NCBI RefSeq assembly: GCF_008153345.1
Contig: NZ_CP042818.1
Location: 3,308,117 to 3,372,116, forward strand
Length of the DNA: 64,000 bases
Direction: 5' to 3'
DNA from: Treponema phagedenis
Lineage (GTDB): Bacteria; Spirochaetota; Spirochaetia; Treponematales; Treponemataceae
Within the stretch, counting starts at the first letter, position 1, and the number at the start of each line of letters is the position of its first letter. A program made the translations under genes and the position numbers. The notes under the pieces are model-generated. The model ran no database searches and was not told the DNA's origin. It saw only the letters and a list, made by a program, of their open reading frames with translations. Shown piece after piece: positions 26,619-34,847 of this stretch.

Positions 26619-26813
26619 ATAAAATTTCTCCTTGAGCAACATGGACTCATGAGCTTATTATAAGCAAATAATCATAAAAAGCAATCAGCGAATAAGGAAT
26701 GTTTAAAAGCGTTACTGTTTTGTAAATAGAAAATCAGGCATGGCTAAAACCTTAGCCCATGAGTTTCCGCAATTTTTGCTGTTCCTGCTCAAATTACGGC
26801 TGCGAATTTAAAT

Positions 26814-27085
26814 GTTTTGTAATTACGGTTACATTCGAAAGTGTATCAACAATAAGGAACTGTAAATTTAAACATTCCTATGGTAAATTGCCCACCGTTG
26901 TCAAAACTCAGAACGGGCACGGACGCCCGTGGTTCCAAGCAGAAATGAGTTTGAAAACTACCACAGCTATATAAACAGGAGCTTTCAAACTCATAGGTTT
27001 CATTTTGCCACGGATGGCAAAATGAAACCGTTGTGTCGAACTCTTTTTATAAAATTTTTTACAGTTCGTATAAAATATATCAAAA
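26814..27085 (+). repeat. Interspersed repeat copy D with three hairpin modules
   Basis: This lies in the 736-base gap before the suf operon, which otherwise holds nothing I can name. After CCCACCGTTG come the module CAGAACGGGCACGGACGCCC (stem GGGC/GCCC, loop ACGGAC), the stem GAGTTTGAAA/TTTCAAACTC (26947-26992), and a 14 bp perfect stem GGTTTCATTTTGCC (26996-27009) pairing with 27016-27029 around loop ACGGAT. Then CCGTTGTGTCGAACTC resumes the frame. Confidence 0.85.
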
Positions 27086-27271
27086 AAAATGGTATACCGG
27101 TGTTTTTATCCTTCCATTTTGCAGCGGTTTATGAAGCTTGGGGAATAATCTCACCCTTGTGATTCAGGAACTCTTATATGTGTGCAAAGTGTTAGCCCCG
27201 AATGTAAAACAATCCCTCATCCCTTCAAAAATCTTCCATATTTTAGCGAATTTAGCCGGAAAATTTTCCAC

Positions 27272-27332
27272 TTGAAAATTCTGCCTTAAATGGGTATATT
27301 TTTGTATGTAAAAACAAAGTTACATAACTTTG
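27272..27332 (+). promoter_or_regulatory. suf promoter and palindromic site
   Basis: TTGAAA (27272-27277), 17-base spacer, TATATT (27295-27300). A near-perfect palindrome, CAAAGTTACATAACTTTG (27315-27332), lies about 8-25 bases past the expected start of transcription, where a repressor could bind. It may instead be an mRNA hairpin. The arrangement suggests control of the suf operon, but no regulator gene is nearby. Confidence 0.75.
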
Positions 27333-27354
27333 TGATGACGAGCGAGAGGTTATT

Positions 27355-28098
27355 ATGGATACACTTTTGGATATACAAGGGCTTCAAATGTCGGTGAATG
27401 AGAAGCAGATTCTCAAAAACCTCAATTTGAATATAAAAAAAGGCGAAGTGCATGTGGTAATGGGGCCGAACGGGGCAGGAAAATCCACATTGGCTGCCGC
27501 TATTGTCGGCAATCCGAAATTTACAATCGATTCGGGCAAAATCTTCTTTGAAGGCGAACTTATAAACGAGGTGCCGGTACATGAGCGGGCGAGGAAGGGA
27601 ATTTTCCTCTCTTTTCAAATCCCGGAAGAAATTCCCGGACTCAAAATAGAAGAGTTTCTGCGTGCATCAAAAGAAGCAGTATCGGGAAAAAAGATTTCGA
27701 TATTTAAATTTCATTCCCTGCTCCTTGAAAAAATGAAAGACTTGCATATTAACGAAGAGTATGCAGGCCGCAGCTTGAACGTAGGTTTTTCAGGCGGCGA
27801 GAAAAAAAAGAATGAGATTTTGCAGCTTGCGATTCTTGAACCGAAGCTTGCAATCCTTGATGAAACGGATTCGGGACTTGATATTGATGCAACAAAAATT
27901 GTTTTTGAAGGAGTCTCGAAGATTCGCACCGATGATATGGGGATTTTAATTATCACACATCACAATAAGGTACTTGACTATATCAAGCCTGACTTTGTGC
28001 ATATTCTAATAGACGGCACCATTGTTAAAACAGGCGATATGGCTTTAGTAGAATATATTGAAAAGCATGGCTATGCAAACATACAAGAGAATATATGA
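27355..28098 (+). CDS. sufC: Fe-S cluster assembly ATPase SufC
   Basis: A 247-residue ABC-type ATPase, the energy subunit of the SufBCD scaffold. Walker A is GPNGAGKST (37-45), the signature is FSGGEKKKNE, and Walker B reads LAILDETDSGLD, where ETDSGLD is the SufC hallmark. The switch histidine is in IITHHNKVL. Its stop overlaps the sufB start (ATGA). First gene of sufCBDSU. Confidence 0.97.
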   Translation: MDTLLDIQGLQMSVNEKQILKNLNLNIKKGEVHVVMGPNGAGKSTLAAAIVGNPKFTIDSGKIFFEGELINEVPVHERARKGIFLSFQIPEEIPGLKIEEFLRASKEAVSGKKISIFKFHSLLLEKMKDLHINEEYAGRSLNVGFSGGEKKKNEILQLAILEPKLAILDETDSGLDIDATKIVFEGVSKIRTDDMGILIITHHNKVLDYIKPDFVHILIDGTIVKTGDMALVEYIEKHGYANIQENI

Positions 28099-29576
28099 AT
28101 AAAGAAAATACAAAAGTTACCAATGATTCCGTTGCAGCCAATGAAGCGGAAGATGAGGCTCTTTTTCAAACCAGAAAAAAAACCTATGTTTCCGATATTG
28201 ACCGCGGAATATACGATATAAAAGATACCATCGATTATGCTTTTTCCACCGGCTTCGGCTTAAATGCCGACGTTGTAAAAAAAATATCAGAGCGCAAAAA
28301 TGAGCCAAAATGGATGCTTGATTTGCGGCTGCAATCATTGCAGTATTTTATTGATACGCCGGTGCCGAATTGGGGCCCCGATATTTCAGACCTTAATATA
28401 GAAGAGATTATTCACTATATTGTCTCTGATTCAAAACCGATGGCGGATAACTGGGACGATGTGCCGGAGGATATTAAAAAAACTTTTGATCGGCTCGGCA
28501 TTCCTGAGGCGGAGCGCACGTCGCTTGCGGGTGTTGGTGCGCAATATGATTCAGAGGTGGTGTATCACAGTTTAAAACAAGACCTTGAAAATCAGGGCGT
28601 GGTGTACCTCGATATGGACACAGCAGTGCATGAATACGAAGCAATTGTAAAAGAGCATTTTATGCAGTTGATTAAACCGAATGATCATAAGTTTGCCTCC
28701 CTGCACGGCGCTGTTTGGTCGGGCGGCTCTTTTGTTTATGTGCCGAAGGGGGTAAAGGTTGATTTGCCTTTGCAGTCATATTTCCGGTTGAATGCAAAAC
28801 AGTCCGGACAGTTTGAGCACACACTCATTATTGTTGATGAAGGTGCATATCTTCATTTTATCGAAGGCTGCAGCGCACCGAAATATTATAAAAACGCCCT
28901 GCATGCGGGAGCGGTCGAACTCTATGTTAAAAAGGGCGCAACCCTGCGATACTCAACAATAGAAAACTGGTCACGCAATCTGTATAACCTAAATACCAAA
29001 CGAGCCTTAGTTGAAGAAGACGGCGCTGTTGAATGGGTGTCGGGTTCTTTCGGCTCGCGGGTTACAATGCTTTACCCGATGAGCATTTTGAAAGGAGATC
29101 GTGCGCGCTCCGAGTTCACCGGCGTAACCTTTGCTTCAGCGGGACAGTGCCTTGACACCGGCACAAAAACTGTTCACTTAGGCAAGAACACCGTTTCGGA
29201 AATGCACTCTCGGTCAATTTCAAAAAACGGCGGTGAGGCAAATTATCGCGGGCTCTTATATATCGGCCCAAATGCGGACGGCGCAAAGGCAGTTGCCGAA
29301 TGCGAATCGCTTATGCTTGATAACGAGTCCAGAACCGACACCATTCCTTTTATCGATGTGCATACCGATAATGTTGATATCGGGCACGAAGCAAAAATCG
29401 GAAGGATAAGCGACACGATGGTGTTTTATCTTATGCAGCGCGGGCTTGATGAGGCAACAGCGAAGTCTTTAATCATCAAAGGTTTTGTCGAGCCAATTTC
29501 AAAAGAGCTGCCCTTGGAATATGCGGTTGAATTAAACAATCTCATTACAATAGAACTTGAAGGCACAATCGGATAA
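28095..29576 (+). CDS. sufB: Fe-S cluster scaffold subunit SufB
   Basis: A 493-residue SufB: GVGAQYDSEVVYHSLKQDLE in the first half, then the beta-helix core with AVWSGGSFVYVPKGVKVDLPLQ, FEHTLIIVDEGAYLHFIEGCSAPKY and the C-terminal GLDEATAKSLIIKGFVEPI. SufB builds the nascent Fe-S cluster with SufC and SufD. It overlaps sufC by four bases and precedes sufD by 20. Confidence 0.97.
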   Translation: MNKENTKVTNDSVAANEAEDEALFQTRKKTYVSDIDRGIYDIKDTIDYAFSTGFGLNADVVKKISERKNEPKWMLDLRLQSLQYFIDTPVPNWGPDISDLNIEEIIHYIVSDSKPMADNWDDVPEDIKKTFDRLGIPEAERTSLAGVGAQYDSEVVYHSLKQDLENQGVVYLDMDTAVHEYEAIVKEHFMQLIKPNDHKFASLHGAVWSGGSFVYVPKGVKVDLPLQSYFRLNAKQSGQFEHTLIIVDEGAYLHFIEGCSAPKYYKNALHAGAVELYVKKGATLRYSTIENWSRNLYNLNTKRALVEEDGAVEWVSGSFGSRVTMLYPMSILKGDRARSEFTGVTFASAGQCLDTGTKTVHLGKNTVSEMHSRSISKNGGEANYRGLLYIGPNADGAKAVAECESLMLDNESRTDTIPFIDVHTDNVDIGHEAKIGRISDTMVFYLMQRGLDEATAKSLIIKGFVEPISKELPLEYAVELNNLITIELEGTIG

Positions 29577-29596
29577 CCATTGTGCAGGAATAGATT

Positions 29597-30691
29597 ATGA
29601 AAGCAAATAATTATTTTAAGCGTCTTGATTATACAAAAGAAGATATCGATTCGCGTCCTTTTTCAAACATGAGAGTGAAGGTGCAGAACGGCGAATGGCA
29701 GCCTGTAGAAGATTTTTTACAAACCGCACCCGCCGAGTATAGCAGAAAAGTTTTTGATTTTACCAAGTCGGAGCGGGAAAAATATTGCGGCTTGGGAAAG
29801 CTTTATACCGAAGAGGTAAAAACAAAACGGAATGCCGGCGTGCATATCCGCATTCCGAAAAACTCTGCGGCATCCGAAGTGTTTATTCATTTTTCATTTG
29901 ATGATGAAAACTCTGTTTTGTTTGACCAAAGCTATATTGAAATTGAAGAAGGAGCTCGGGCAAAAATATTTTTCTATCTTGATTCTAAAACAATTCCGGA
30001 AACGGCAATTTTCAGGAACGGACTTATCACGGTGCGTGCGGGAAAAAATTCCGAGCTTGAGTTTATTAAGGTGCAAAACATTACGCCCACCGGTACGAAC
30101 TTTGAAACTATGAAAATTGATGCGGGCGAAAAATCCGCAGTGCGGCTTTACGATATTCAACTTGGCGGAAAAACAGTCGGCGTGTCGAACTCAACATATA
30201 TGAAAGAAGAGTGGGCGGATGTGCAGATTTATCCGTTATATTTTGCAGACAACGATCGCAGAATGGATTTAGAGCAAAACTTTATTATTAACGGACAAAA
30301 TTCGCACGGGTTGATTGCAGCGCGCGGGGCGTTAAAGAATACGGCAAAAAAAATATTTCGAGGAAATATTTTTTTAAACAAAGGCTGCAGTCATTCAATC
30401 GCAAGGTTTTCGGACAACACTATCATGCTGAATAAAACCGCTGTCGGCACAAGCATTCCCACTATTTTTTGCGATGAAGATGATGTGGTTGGCGAACACG
30501 CTGCAAGCTTTGAAGCAATCGACGGAGACAAACTCTATTATTTAATGACGCGCGGTTTTGATGAGTTCAGTGCAAAAAAACTTATTATTGAAGCCGCCTT
30601 TAAACCGGTGTTTGCCATGATTGAAGATAATGATATTCGGCAAACATTGGTAGACGAATTCGATATTCATCTCGAAGAGATGAAGGCATAA
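29597..30691 (+). CDS. sufD: Fe-S cluster scaffold subunit SufD
   Basis: A 364-residue SufD, the paralogue of SufB that completes the SufBC2D scaffold. The C-terminal half carries the family signature: LIAARGALKNTAKKIFRGNIF, CDEDDVVGEHAASFEAID and LYYLMTRGFDEFSAKKLIIEAAFKPVF. The N-terminal 100 residues are divergent, as is usual. It sits between sufB and sufS with short spacing. Confidence 0.95.
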   Translation: MKANNYFKRLDYTKEDIDSRPFSNMRVKVQNGEWQPVEDFLQTAPAEYSRKVFDFTKSEREKYCGLGKLYTEEVKTKRNAGVHIRIPKNSAASEVFIHFSFDDENSVLFDQSYIEIEEGARAKIFFYLDSKTIPETAIFRNGLITVRAGKNSELEFIKVQNITPTGTNFETMKIDAGEKSAVRLYDIQLGGKTVGVSNSTYMKEEWADVQIYPLYFADNDRRMDLEQNFIINGQNSHGLIAARGALKNTAKKIFRGNIFLNKGCSHSIARFSDNTIMLNKTAVGTSIPTIFCDEDDVVGEHAASFEAIDGDKLYYLMTRGFDEFSAKKLIIEAAFKPVFAMIEDNDIRQTLVDEFDIHLEEMKA

Positions 30692-30700
30692 GGTGTAGCT

Positions 30701-31900
30701 ATGTATAAAAATGATTTTCCGTTATTAGCGCGGAACCCAAAGATTCACTATTTGGATTCTGCTGCAACATCTCAGCGTCCGCAGGTAGTGCTTGACGGAC
30801 TGCAAAAATATTTTACCGACGCAAACGGTAATGCGGGCAGGGGTTCTCACTCATTGGCGATTGCCTCTTCTCTTTTAGTTGAAGAAACACGAAAAAAAGT
30901 TACGGAGTTTATCGGTGCGAAAAATCCCGATGATATTGTCTTTACAAAAAACTGCACCGAGTCTTTAAACATTCTTGCCTATTGTTATGCTTTGCCCTTT
31001 CTGCAAAAAGATGATGAGATTCTTATTCCCGTTTCAAATCATCATGCAAACTTGGTTACTTGGCAATATGCAGCGGAGAAAACCGGAGCTAAGCTCAGGT
31101 TTGTATATTTACAAAAAGACGGCAGCATCGACATGCAGGATTTTTCCGCTAAACTTAACGAGCGCACAAAAATTGTTGCTCTTTCGGCGGTTGTAAACGC
31201 AACCGGAGCAGTAAACCCCGTGCAAGAAGTTGTGCGCAAAGCTCATGACGTTGGTGCGATTGCAATAGTAGATTCCGCACAGGCGATTATGCACGCTCCG
31301 CAAAACGTAAGCGAGCTTGATTGCGACTTCATGGTATTTTCCGGACATAAGTTTTTTTCCGCTTTCGGCGTAGGCGTGTTGTACGGCAAGGCCGCACTCT
31401 TAAAAAAAATGCCGCCATTTTTATACGGCGGAGAAATGATTGAATACGTAAGCGAAGAAAAAAGTGAGTACAAAGAAGCCCCGCACAAATATGAGGGCGG
31501 AACATTGGATTCAGCTGCAATCGTTTCGTTAAAGTATGCGATTGAGTATATTCAAAAAATCGGATATCAAAATATTGCAGCTGTTATCGGCGAAGTATAC
31601 CGCTATGCACTTTCGGAATTTAAAAAACTTGACTTTATCGAAACTTATCATATGCAAGAAAAAAACAATGCCGGCATTATTGCTTTTAATGTCAAAGATG
31701 TACACTCGCATGACACTGCATATATTTTAAATGAGTATGGGGTGATGGTGCGAAGCGGGCACCATTGCACGCAGCCGCTTATGAACTATCTTGGAATAAA
31801 CTCATGCTGCAGAGCAAGCATCAGTATTTATAATACAAGGGAAGATATTGATGTTATGGTTGAAGCTTTAAAAAAAGTACAGCAGGTGTTTAATAGTTGA
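30701..31900 (+). CDS. sufS: Cysteine desulfurase SufS
   Basis: A 399-residue group II cysteine desulfurase, PLP-dependent. It takes sulfur from cysteine as a persulfide for Fe-S assembly. Lys217 (FSGHKFFSAFGVGVLYG) is the PLP lysine, and Cys356 in the short RSGHHCTQPLM loop is the catalytic cysteine. His113-His114 and Asp191 complete the cofactor site. It would pass sulfur to SufU encoded next. Confidence 0.96.
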   Translation: MYKNDFPLLARNPKIHYLDSAATSQRPQVVLDGLQKYFTDANGNAGRGSHSLAIASSLLVEETRKKVTEFIGAKNPDDIVFTKNCTESLNILAYCYALPFLQKDDEILIPVSNHHANLVTWQYAAEKTGAKLRFVYLQKDGSIDMQDFSAKLNERTKIVALSAVVNATGAVNPVQEVVRKAHDVGAIAIVDSAQAIMHAPQNVSELDCDFMVFSGHKFFSAFGVGVLYGKAALLKKMPPFLYGGEMIEYVSEEKSEYKEAPHKYEGGTLDSAAIVSLKYAIEYIQKIGYQNIAAVIGEVYRYALSEFKKLDFIETYHMQEKNNAGIIAFNVKDVHSHDTAYILNEYGVMVRSGHHCTQPLMNYLGINSCCRASISIYNTREDIDVMVEALKKVQQVFNS

Positions 31901-31971
31901 GTTCGGCGGGCAAAAACTTTTGTACGCAGCGGCGCAATTACTGTCGCGCATAAATTTTTATCGGAGAAAAT

Positions 31972-32403
31972 ATGGACATTGATACAATTTATCAACAAAC
32001 GATTTTAGAGTATTCACGCAATAAAGAACACAAACATGAGCTTGAAGGACAAGTGAAAATTGAGCGCGGGCATAATCCAAGCTGCGGCGATGATCTTACA
32101 CTTTTATTAAAAGAAGAGAACGGTATTATTCAAGAGGCGAGTTTTCTCGGAACAGGCTGCGCTATTTCTACCGCGTCAACCAATATGCTTATAGAACTGA
32201 TTGAAGGCAAACCCGTAGAAGAAGCAAAGCAAAAAATAGCTATTTTTTTTAAAATGATGAACAAAGAACCGGTCGGCGAAGAAGAAAAAGACTTACTTGA
32301 AGATGCACAGATACTTGAATACTTTGCCTCAATGCCCGCACGCATAAAATGCGCAACCTTAAGCTGGCACAGTGCCGATGTGCTTTTGAATAAAGAAAAA
32401 TAA
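31972..32403 (+). CDS. sufU: Sulfur relay/zinc protein SufU
   Basis: A 143-residue SufU. The zinc ligands Cys38, Asp40, Cys63 and Cys127 are all present (NPSCGDD, GTGCAIS, RIKCATLSW). The insertion between the second and third ligand that distinguishes SufU from IscU is seen around residues 77-120. SufU accepts sulfur from SufS by zinc-ligand exchange. No SufA or SufE is encoded here, matching the Gram-positive-type SUF set. Confidence 0.94.
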   Translation: MDIDTIYQQTILEYSRNKEHKHELEGQVKIERGHNPSCGDDLTLLLKEENGIIQEASFLGTGCAISTASTNMLIELIEGKPVEEAKQKIAIFFKMMNKEPVGEEEKDLLEDAQILEYFASMPARIKCATLSWHSADVLLNKEK

Positions 32404-32415
32404 ATGCCGTAACCA

Positions 32416-33294
32416 ATGTACGCAAACAAAAAACTAAAAAGCATTTTACTTTTTCTTTTTTTATTTGTCCTTTCTTCGTGTGCAACCCCGCCGCTTCTTA
32501 ATCCGAAAATACCGACAAAAGAAGAATTAGCCATTGAACCGCAGTGGCAAAAAATTGAAGACGGTATTGAGCTTGCGGAAATCCGTATAAAAAACATGCC
32601 GCTTATTTTGCATGCGGTGCGGATAGATTTAACCAACCCGCATCTTTCGATCGTAACATCTGAAAAAAAACAATTCATCAAAAAAGAAAACGGCTATGAC
32701 GGCAGCATGAAGGCTGAAACGGTTTTACGGTTTGCAAAAAGAAATAAAGCATCGGCGGCAATTAACGCCGCAATGTTTGAGTACGGCTCAATGCTTTTTG
32801 GCAGAACAAGAAAAATAATCGGAATACATATTTCCGAAGGAGAAGTTTTAAGTGCCCCGAATCCGCATTATGCCGCCTTGCTTTTTACAAACGATAAACA
32901 GGCACTTATAATTGATTCTCAAAAAGATATCCCAGAAAATATTGCCTTTGCGGTAAGCGGCATTTATACTATTTTGCGCAACGGAAAAATTCTTGATTCA
33001 AGCATTAAGGTTGGAGACAGCCGTACCGCCGTTGGAATCGCGAACAACGGAAAAACGCTTATCCTTTTATTAGTTGAAGCGGAGAATACAAAACGAAGTC
33101 AGGGTTTGGATTTTGAATCAACCGCACTGTTTTTAAAAAGATTCGGCGCGGAAGACGGCTTACACCTTGACGGCGGCGGCTCTTCAACTCTTGTGGTAAA
33201 AAAGAACGGCGCTTATAAAGTCATCGCCCCGACTATCGCCTTTTTGCCTTTACGAAGAGTCGCTTCCTGTTTAGGTTTTGTTATACATAAATGA
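32416..33294 (+). CDS. Phosphodiester-glycosidase-like lipoprotein
   Basis: A 292-residue lipoprotein (lipobox LSSC, Cys22) with the NAGPA/phosphodiester glycosidase fold: INAAMFEYGSMLFGRTRKIIG, SRTAVGIANNGKTLILLLVE and the conserved end GLHLDGGGSSTLVVKKNG. Family members cleave N-acetylglucosamine phosphodiesters or trim cell-wall sugars; the substrate here is unknown. It starts 12 bases after sufU with a poor ribosome site, so it may be read from the suf transcript. Confidence 0.82.
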   Translation: MYANKKLKSILLFLFLFVLSSCATPPLLNPKIPTKEELAIEPQWQKIEDGIELAEIRIKNMPLILHAVRIDLTNPHLSIVTSEKKQFIKKENGYDGSMKAETVLRFAKRNKASAAINAAMFEYGSMLFGRTRKIIGIHISEGEVLSAPNPHYAALLFTNDKQALIIDSQKDIPENIAFAVSGIYTILRNGKILDSSIKVGDSRTAVGIANNGKTLILLLVEAENTKRSQGLDFESTALFLKRFGAEDGLHLDGGGSSTLVVKKNGAYKVIAPTIAFLPLRRVASCLGFVIHK

Positions 33295-33387
33295 TGCGGA
33301 GTGTTTTCTGTAATTCATACCTGAAAACAATTTAATGCTACAAACACTGTACCTATTTTTCATCGAATCATTAACAGGCATCTTACC

Positions 33388-33460
33388 GGATTTACGCATT
33401 CCTATGGTAAGCTGCCCACCGTTGCGTCGTGTCGGATTCTTTTACAAAAAAAATTTTATG
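33388..33460 (+). repeat. Interspersed repeat copy E, short
   Basis: In the 346-base gap before the arginase-like gene: GGATTTACGCATTCCTATGG, then TAAGCTGCCCACCGTTGCGT, then CGTGTCGGATTC and a decayed TTTTACAAAAAAAATTTTATG. It has no hairpin modules and no terminal repeats. The rest of the gap holds only the promoter below. Confidence 0.75.
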
Positions 33461-33522
33461 TCACATAAACGTAGAAACGGCAGCCCTTAAAAATGCGGGA
33501 AAGTTCTTTTGTGATTTTTCCG

Positions 33523-33550
33523 TTGACCAAAGCATGCGAATGCGTATAAT
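33523..33550 (+). promoter_or_regulatory. Promoter of the formimidoylglutamase-like gene
   Basis: TTGACC (33523-33528), 16-base spacer, TATAAT (33545-33550), about 90 bases before the start codon at 33641. Confidence 0.75.
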
Positions 33551-33640
33551 GAAAAAGCTGCAGTTTTTAGTGGCTCAAAATTTAGTATTCATATCAAATA
33601 TTGATTTATGAGTTTACGAGCAAATGGACGAGGTGATAAT

Positions 33641-34645
33641 ATGATTAGAAATTATATTACAGAAGATTTAAATTCATGGACAGGCAGAGTTGATTCGGTT
33701 GATGATTATGATTCATTTAGGTGGCATCAATGGATTCAAATTTTAGATTTGAACGATGAAAGCTTGCAGCCTTTTGACGGTACGGTAGGAATCGGCATAA
33801 TCGGTTTTATGTGTGATTATGGAATTAATCTTAACAAAGGCAGAGTCGGTGCGGCAAACGGACCGAAAAGTATCAGACGACAATTGGCGAACCTGCCGTG
33901 TCAATTTGACAAAAAATTAAAACTCTTCGATTGCGGAAATGTGTTCATAGACGATCTGTCTTTGCGAGAAGCCCAAGACTCTCTTGCCGAAGCGGTAGAC
34001 AAAATTCTTTCACTTAATTTATTTCCTATAGTTCTCGGCGGCGGACATGAAACAGCATTCGGGCATTATTTAGGGTTGTTTAAACATTTCAATGAGTGCG
34101 CGGAACAAAAACAAAAAATCGGAATAATAAATTTTGATGCTCACTTTGACACAAGGCCGTATAAAGAAACGGGAGCGTCAAGCGGTACCATGTTTCGGCA
34201 AATTCATGATTTAAACAAAGAAAACAATTTGCCGTTCGCATATATGGTGATGGGAATACAAAAGCACTCAAATACCAACAGTTTGTTTAAGTATGCAGAT
34301 GAAGTGGGAATTCAATATGTGTTGGCAAAAGAAATTGTACACGGGGATTTGTACACACAAATAGAAAAGCTTGATGAGTTTTTAAAAGCGCAAGACAAAA
34401 TATATGTTACCATTTGCGCCGATGTCTTTTCAACATCGTATGCGCCGGGGGTTTCCGCTCCGCAACCGCTCGGACTTGATCCGGAAAAACTTTTGGTGTT
34501 CTTAAAGCATATCTTTTCGTTTAAAAAAGTTGTAAGCTTTGACATTGCGGAAGTATCTCCGCGCTTTGATCAAGACAGCACAACAGCTTCCCTTGCCGCC
34601 GCTTTAATCTATACGGTAGTTATGGCGCTGGATAAATATCGGTGA
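33641..34645 (+). CDS. hutG: Formimidoylglutamase-like arginase-family hydrolase
   Basis: A 334-residue ureohydrolase. Manganese-site motifs are LGGGHETAFG (His136) and NFDAHFDTR (Asp166, His168, Asp170). The last site is TICADVF, with Cys259 where arginases carry the first Asp of SLDxD, and Asp261 kept. The following YAPGVSAPQPLG matches formimidoylglutamases, which release formamide in histidine breakdown. Agmatinase activity cannot be excluded. The frame opens at 33608, but AGGTGA before the ATG at 33641 favours that start. No other hut genes are in view. Confidence 0.8.
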   Translation: MIRNYITEDLNSWTGRVDSVDDYDSFRWHQWIQILDLNDESLQPFDGTVGIGIIGFMCDYGINLNKGRVGAANGPKSIRRQLANLPCQFDKKLKLFDCGNVFIDDLSLREAQDSLAEAVDKILSLNLFPIVLGGGHETAFGHYLGLFKHFNECAEQKQKIGIINFDAHFDTRPYKETGASSGTMFRQIHDLNKENNLPFAYMVMGIQKHSNTNSLFKYADEVGIQYVLAKEIVHGDLYTQIEKLDEFLKAQDKIYVTICADVFSTSYAPGVSAPQPLGLDPEKLLVFLKHIFSFKKVVSFDIAEVSPRFDQDSTTASLAAALIYTVVMALDKYR

Positions 34646-34797
34646 TATAAAACAAACCTTCAACGCTTATCATGCACTACGTAAGAGATGTAATTATTTC
34701 GTTGAATACAAAAAATTTATACACCAAAACTGCTGCAAAAAAAGATTCCTTTTAAAAGATTAATATACGGAGAAAAAGTTTTAAAATGAGGACACAA

Positions 34798-34836
34798 AAG
34801 GCATACGCTTTTTATTCATGCGTATGCCTTGTTTTC
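34798..34836. terminator. Bidirectional terminator between hutG and lptD
   Basis: AAGGCATACGC (34798-34808) pairs perfectly with GCGTATGCCTT (34820-34830), with T-rich sequence to the right and A-rich to the left. It lies between two convergent genes and can serve both. Confidence 0.8.
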
Positions 34837-34847
34837 ACATACTCGGG

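Noticed and set aside
26759..27162. Overlapping short frames in the gap before sufC
   Set aside because: Same reason: they cover repeat copy D and its hairpins.
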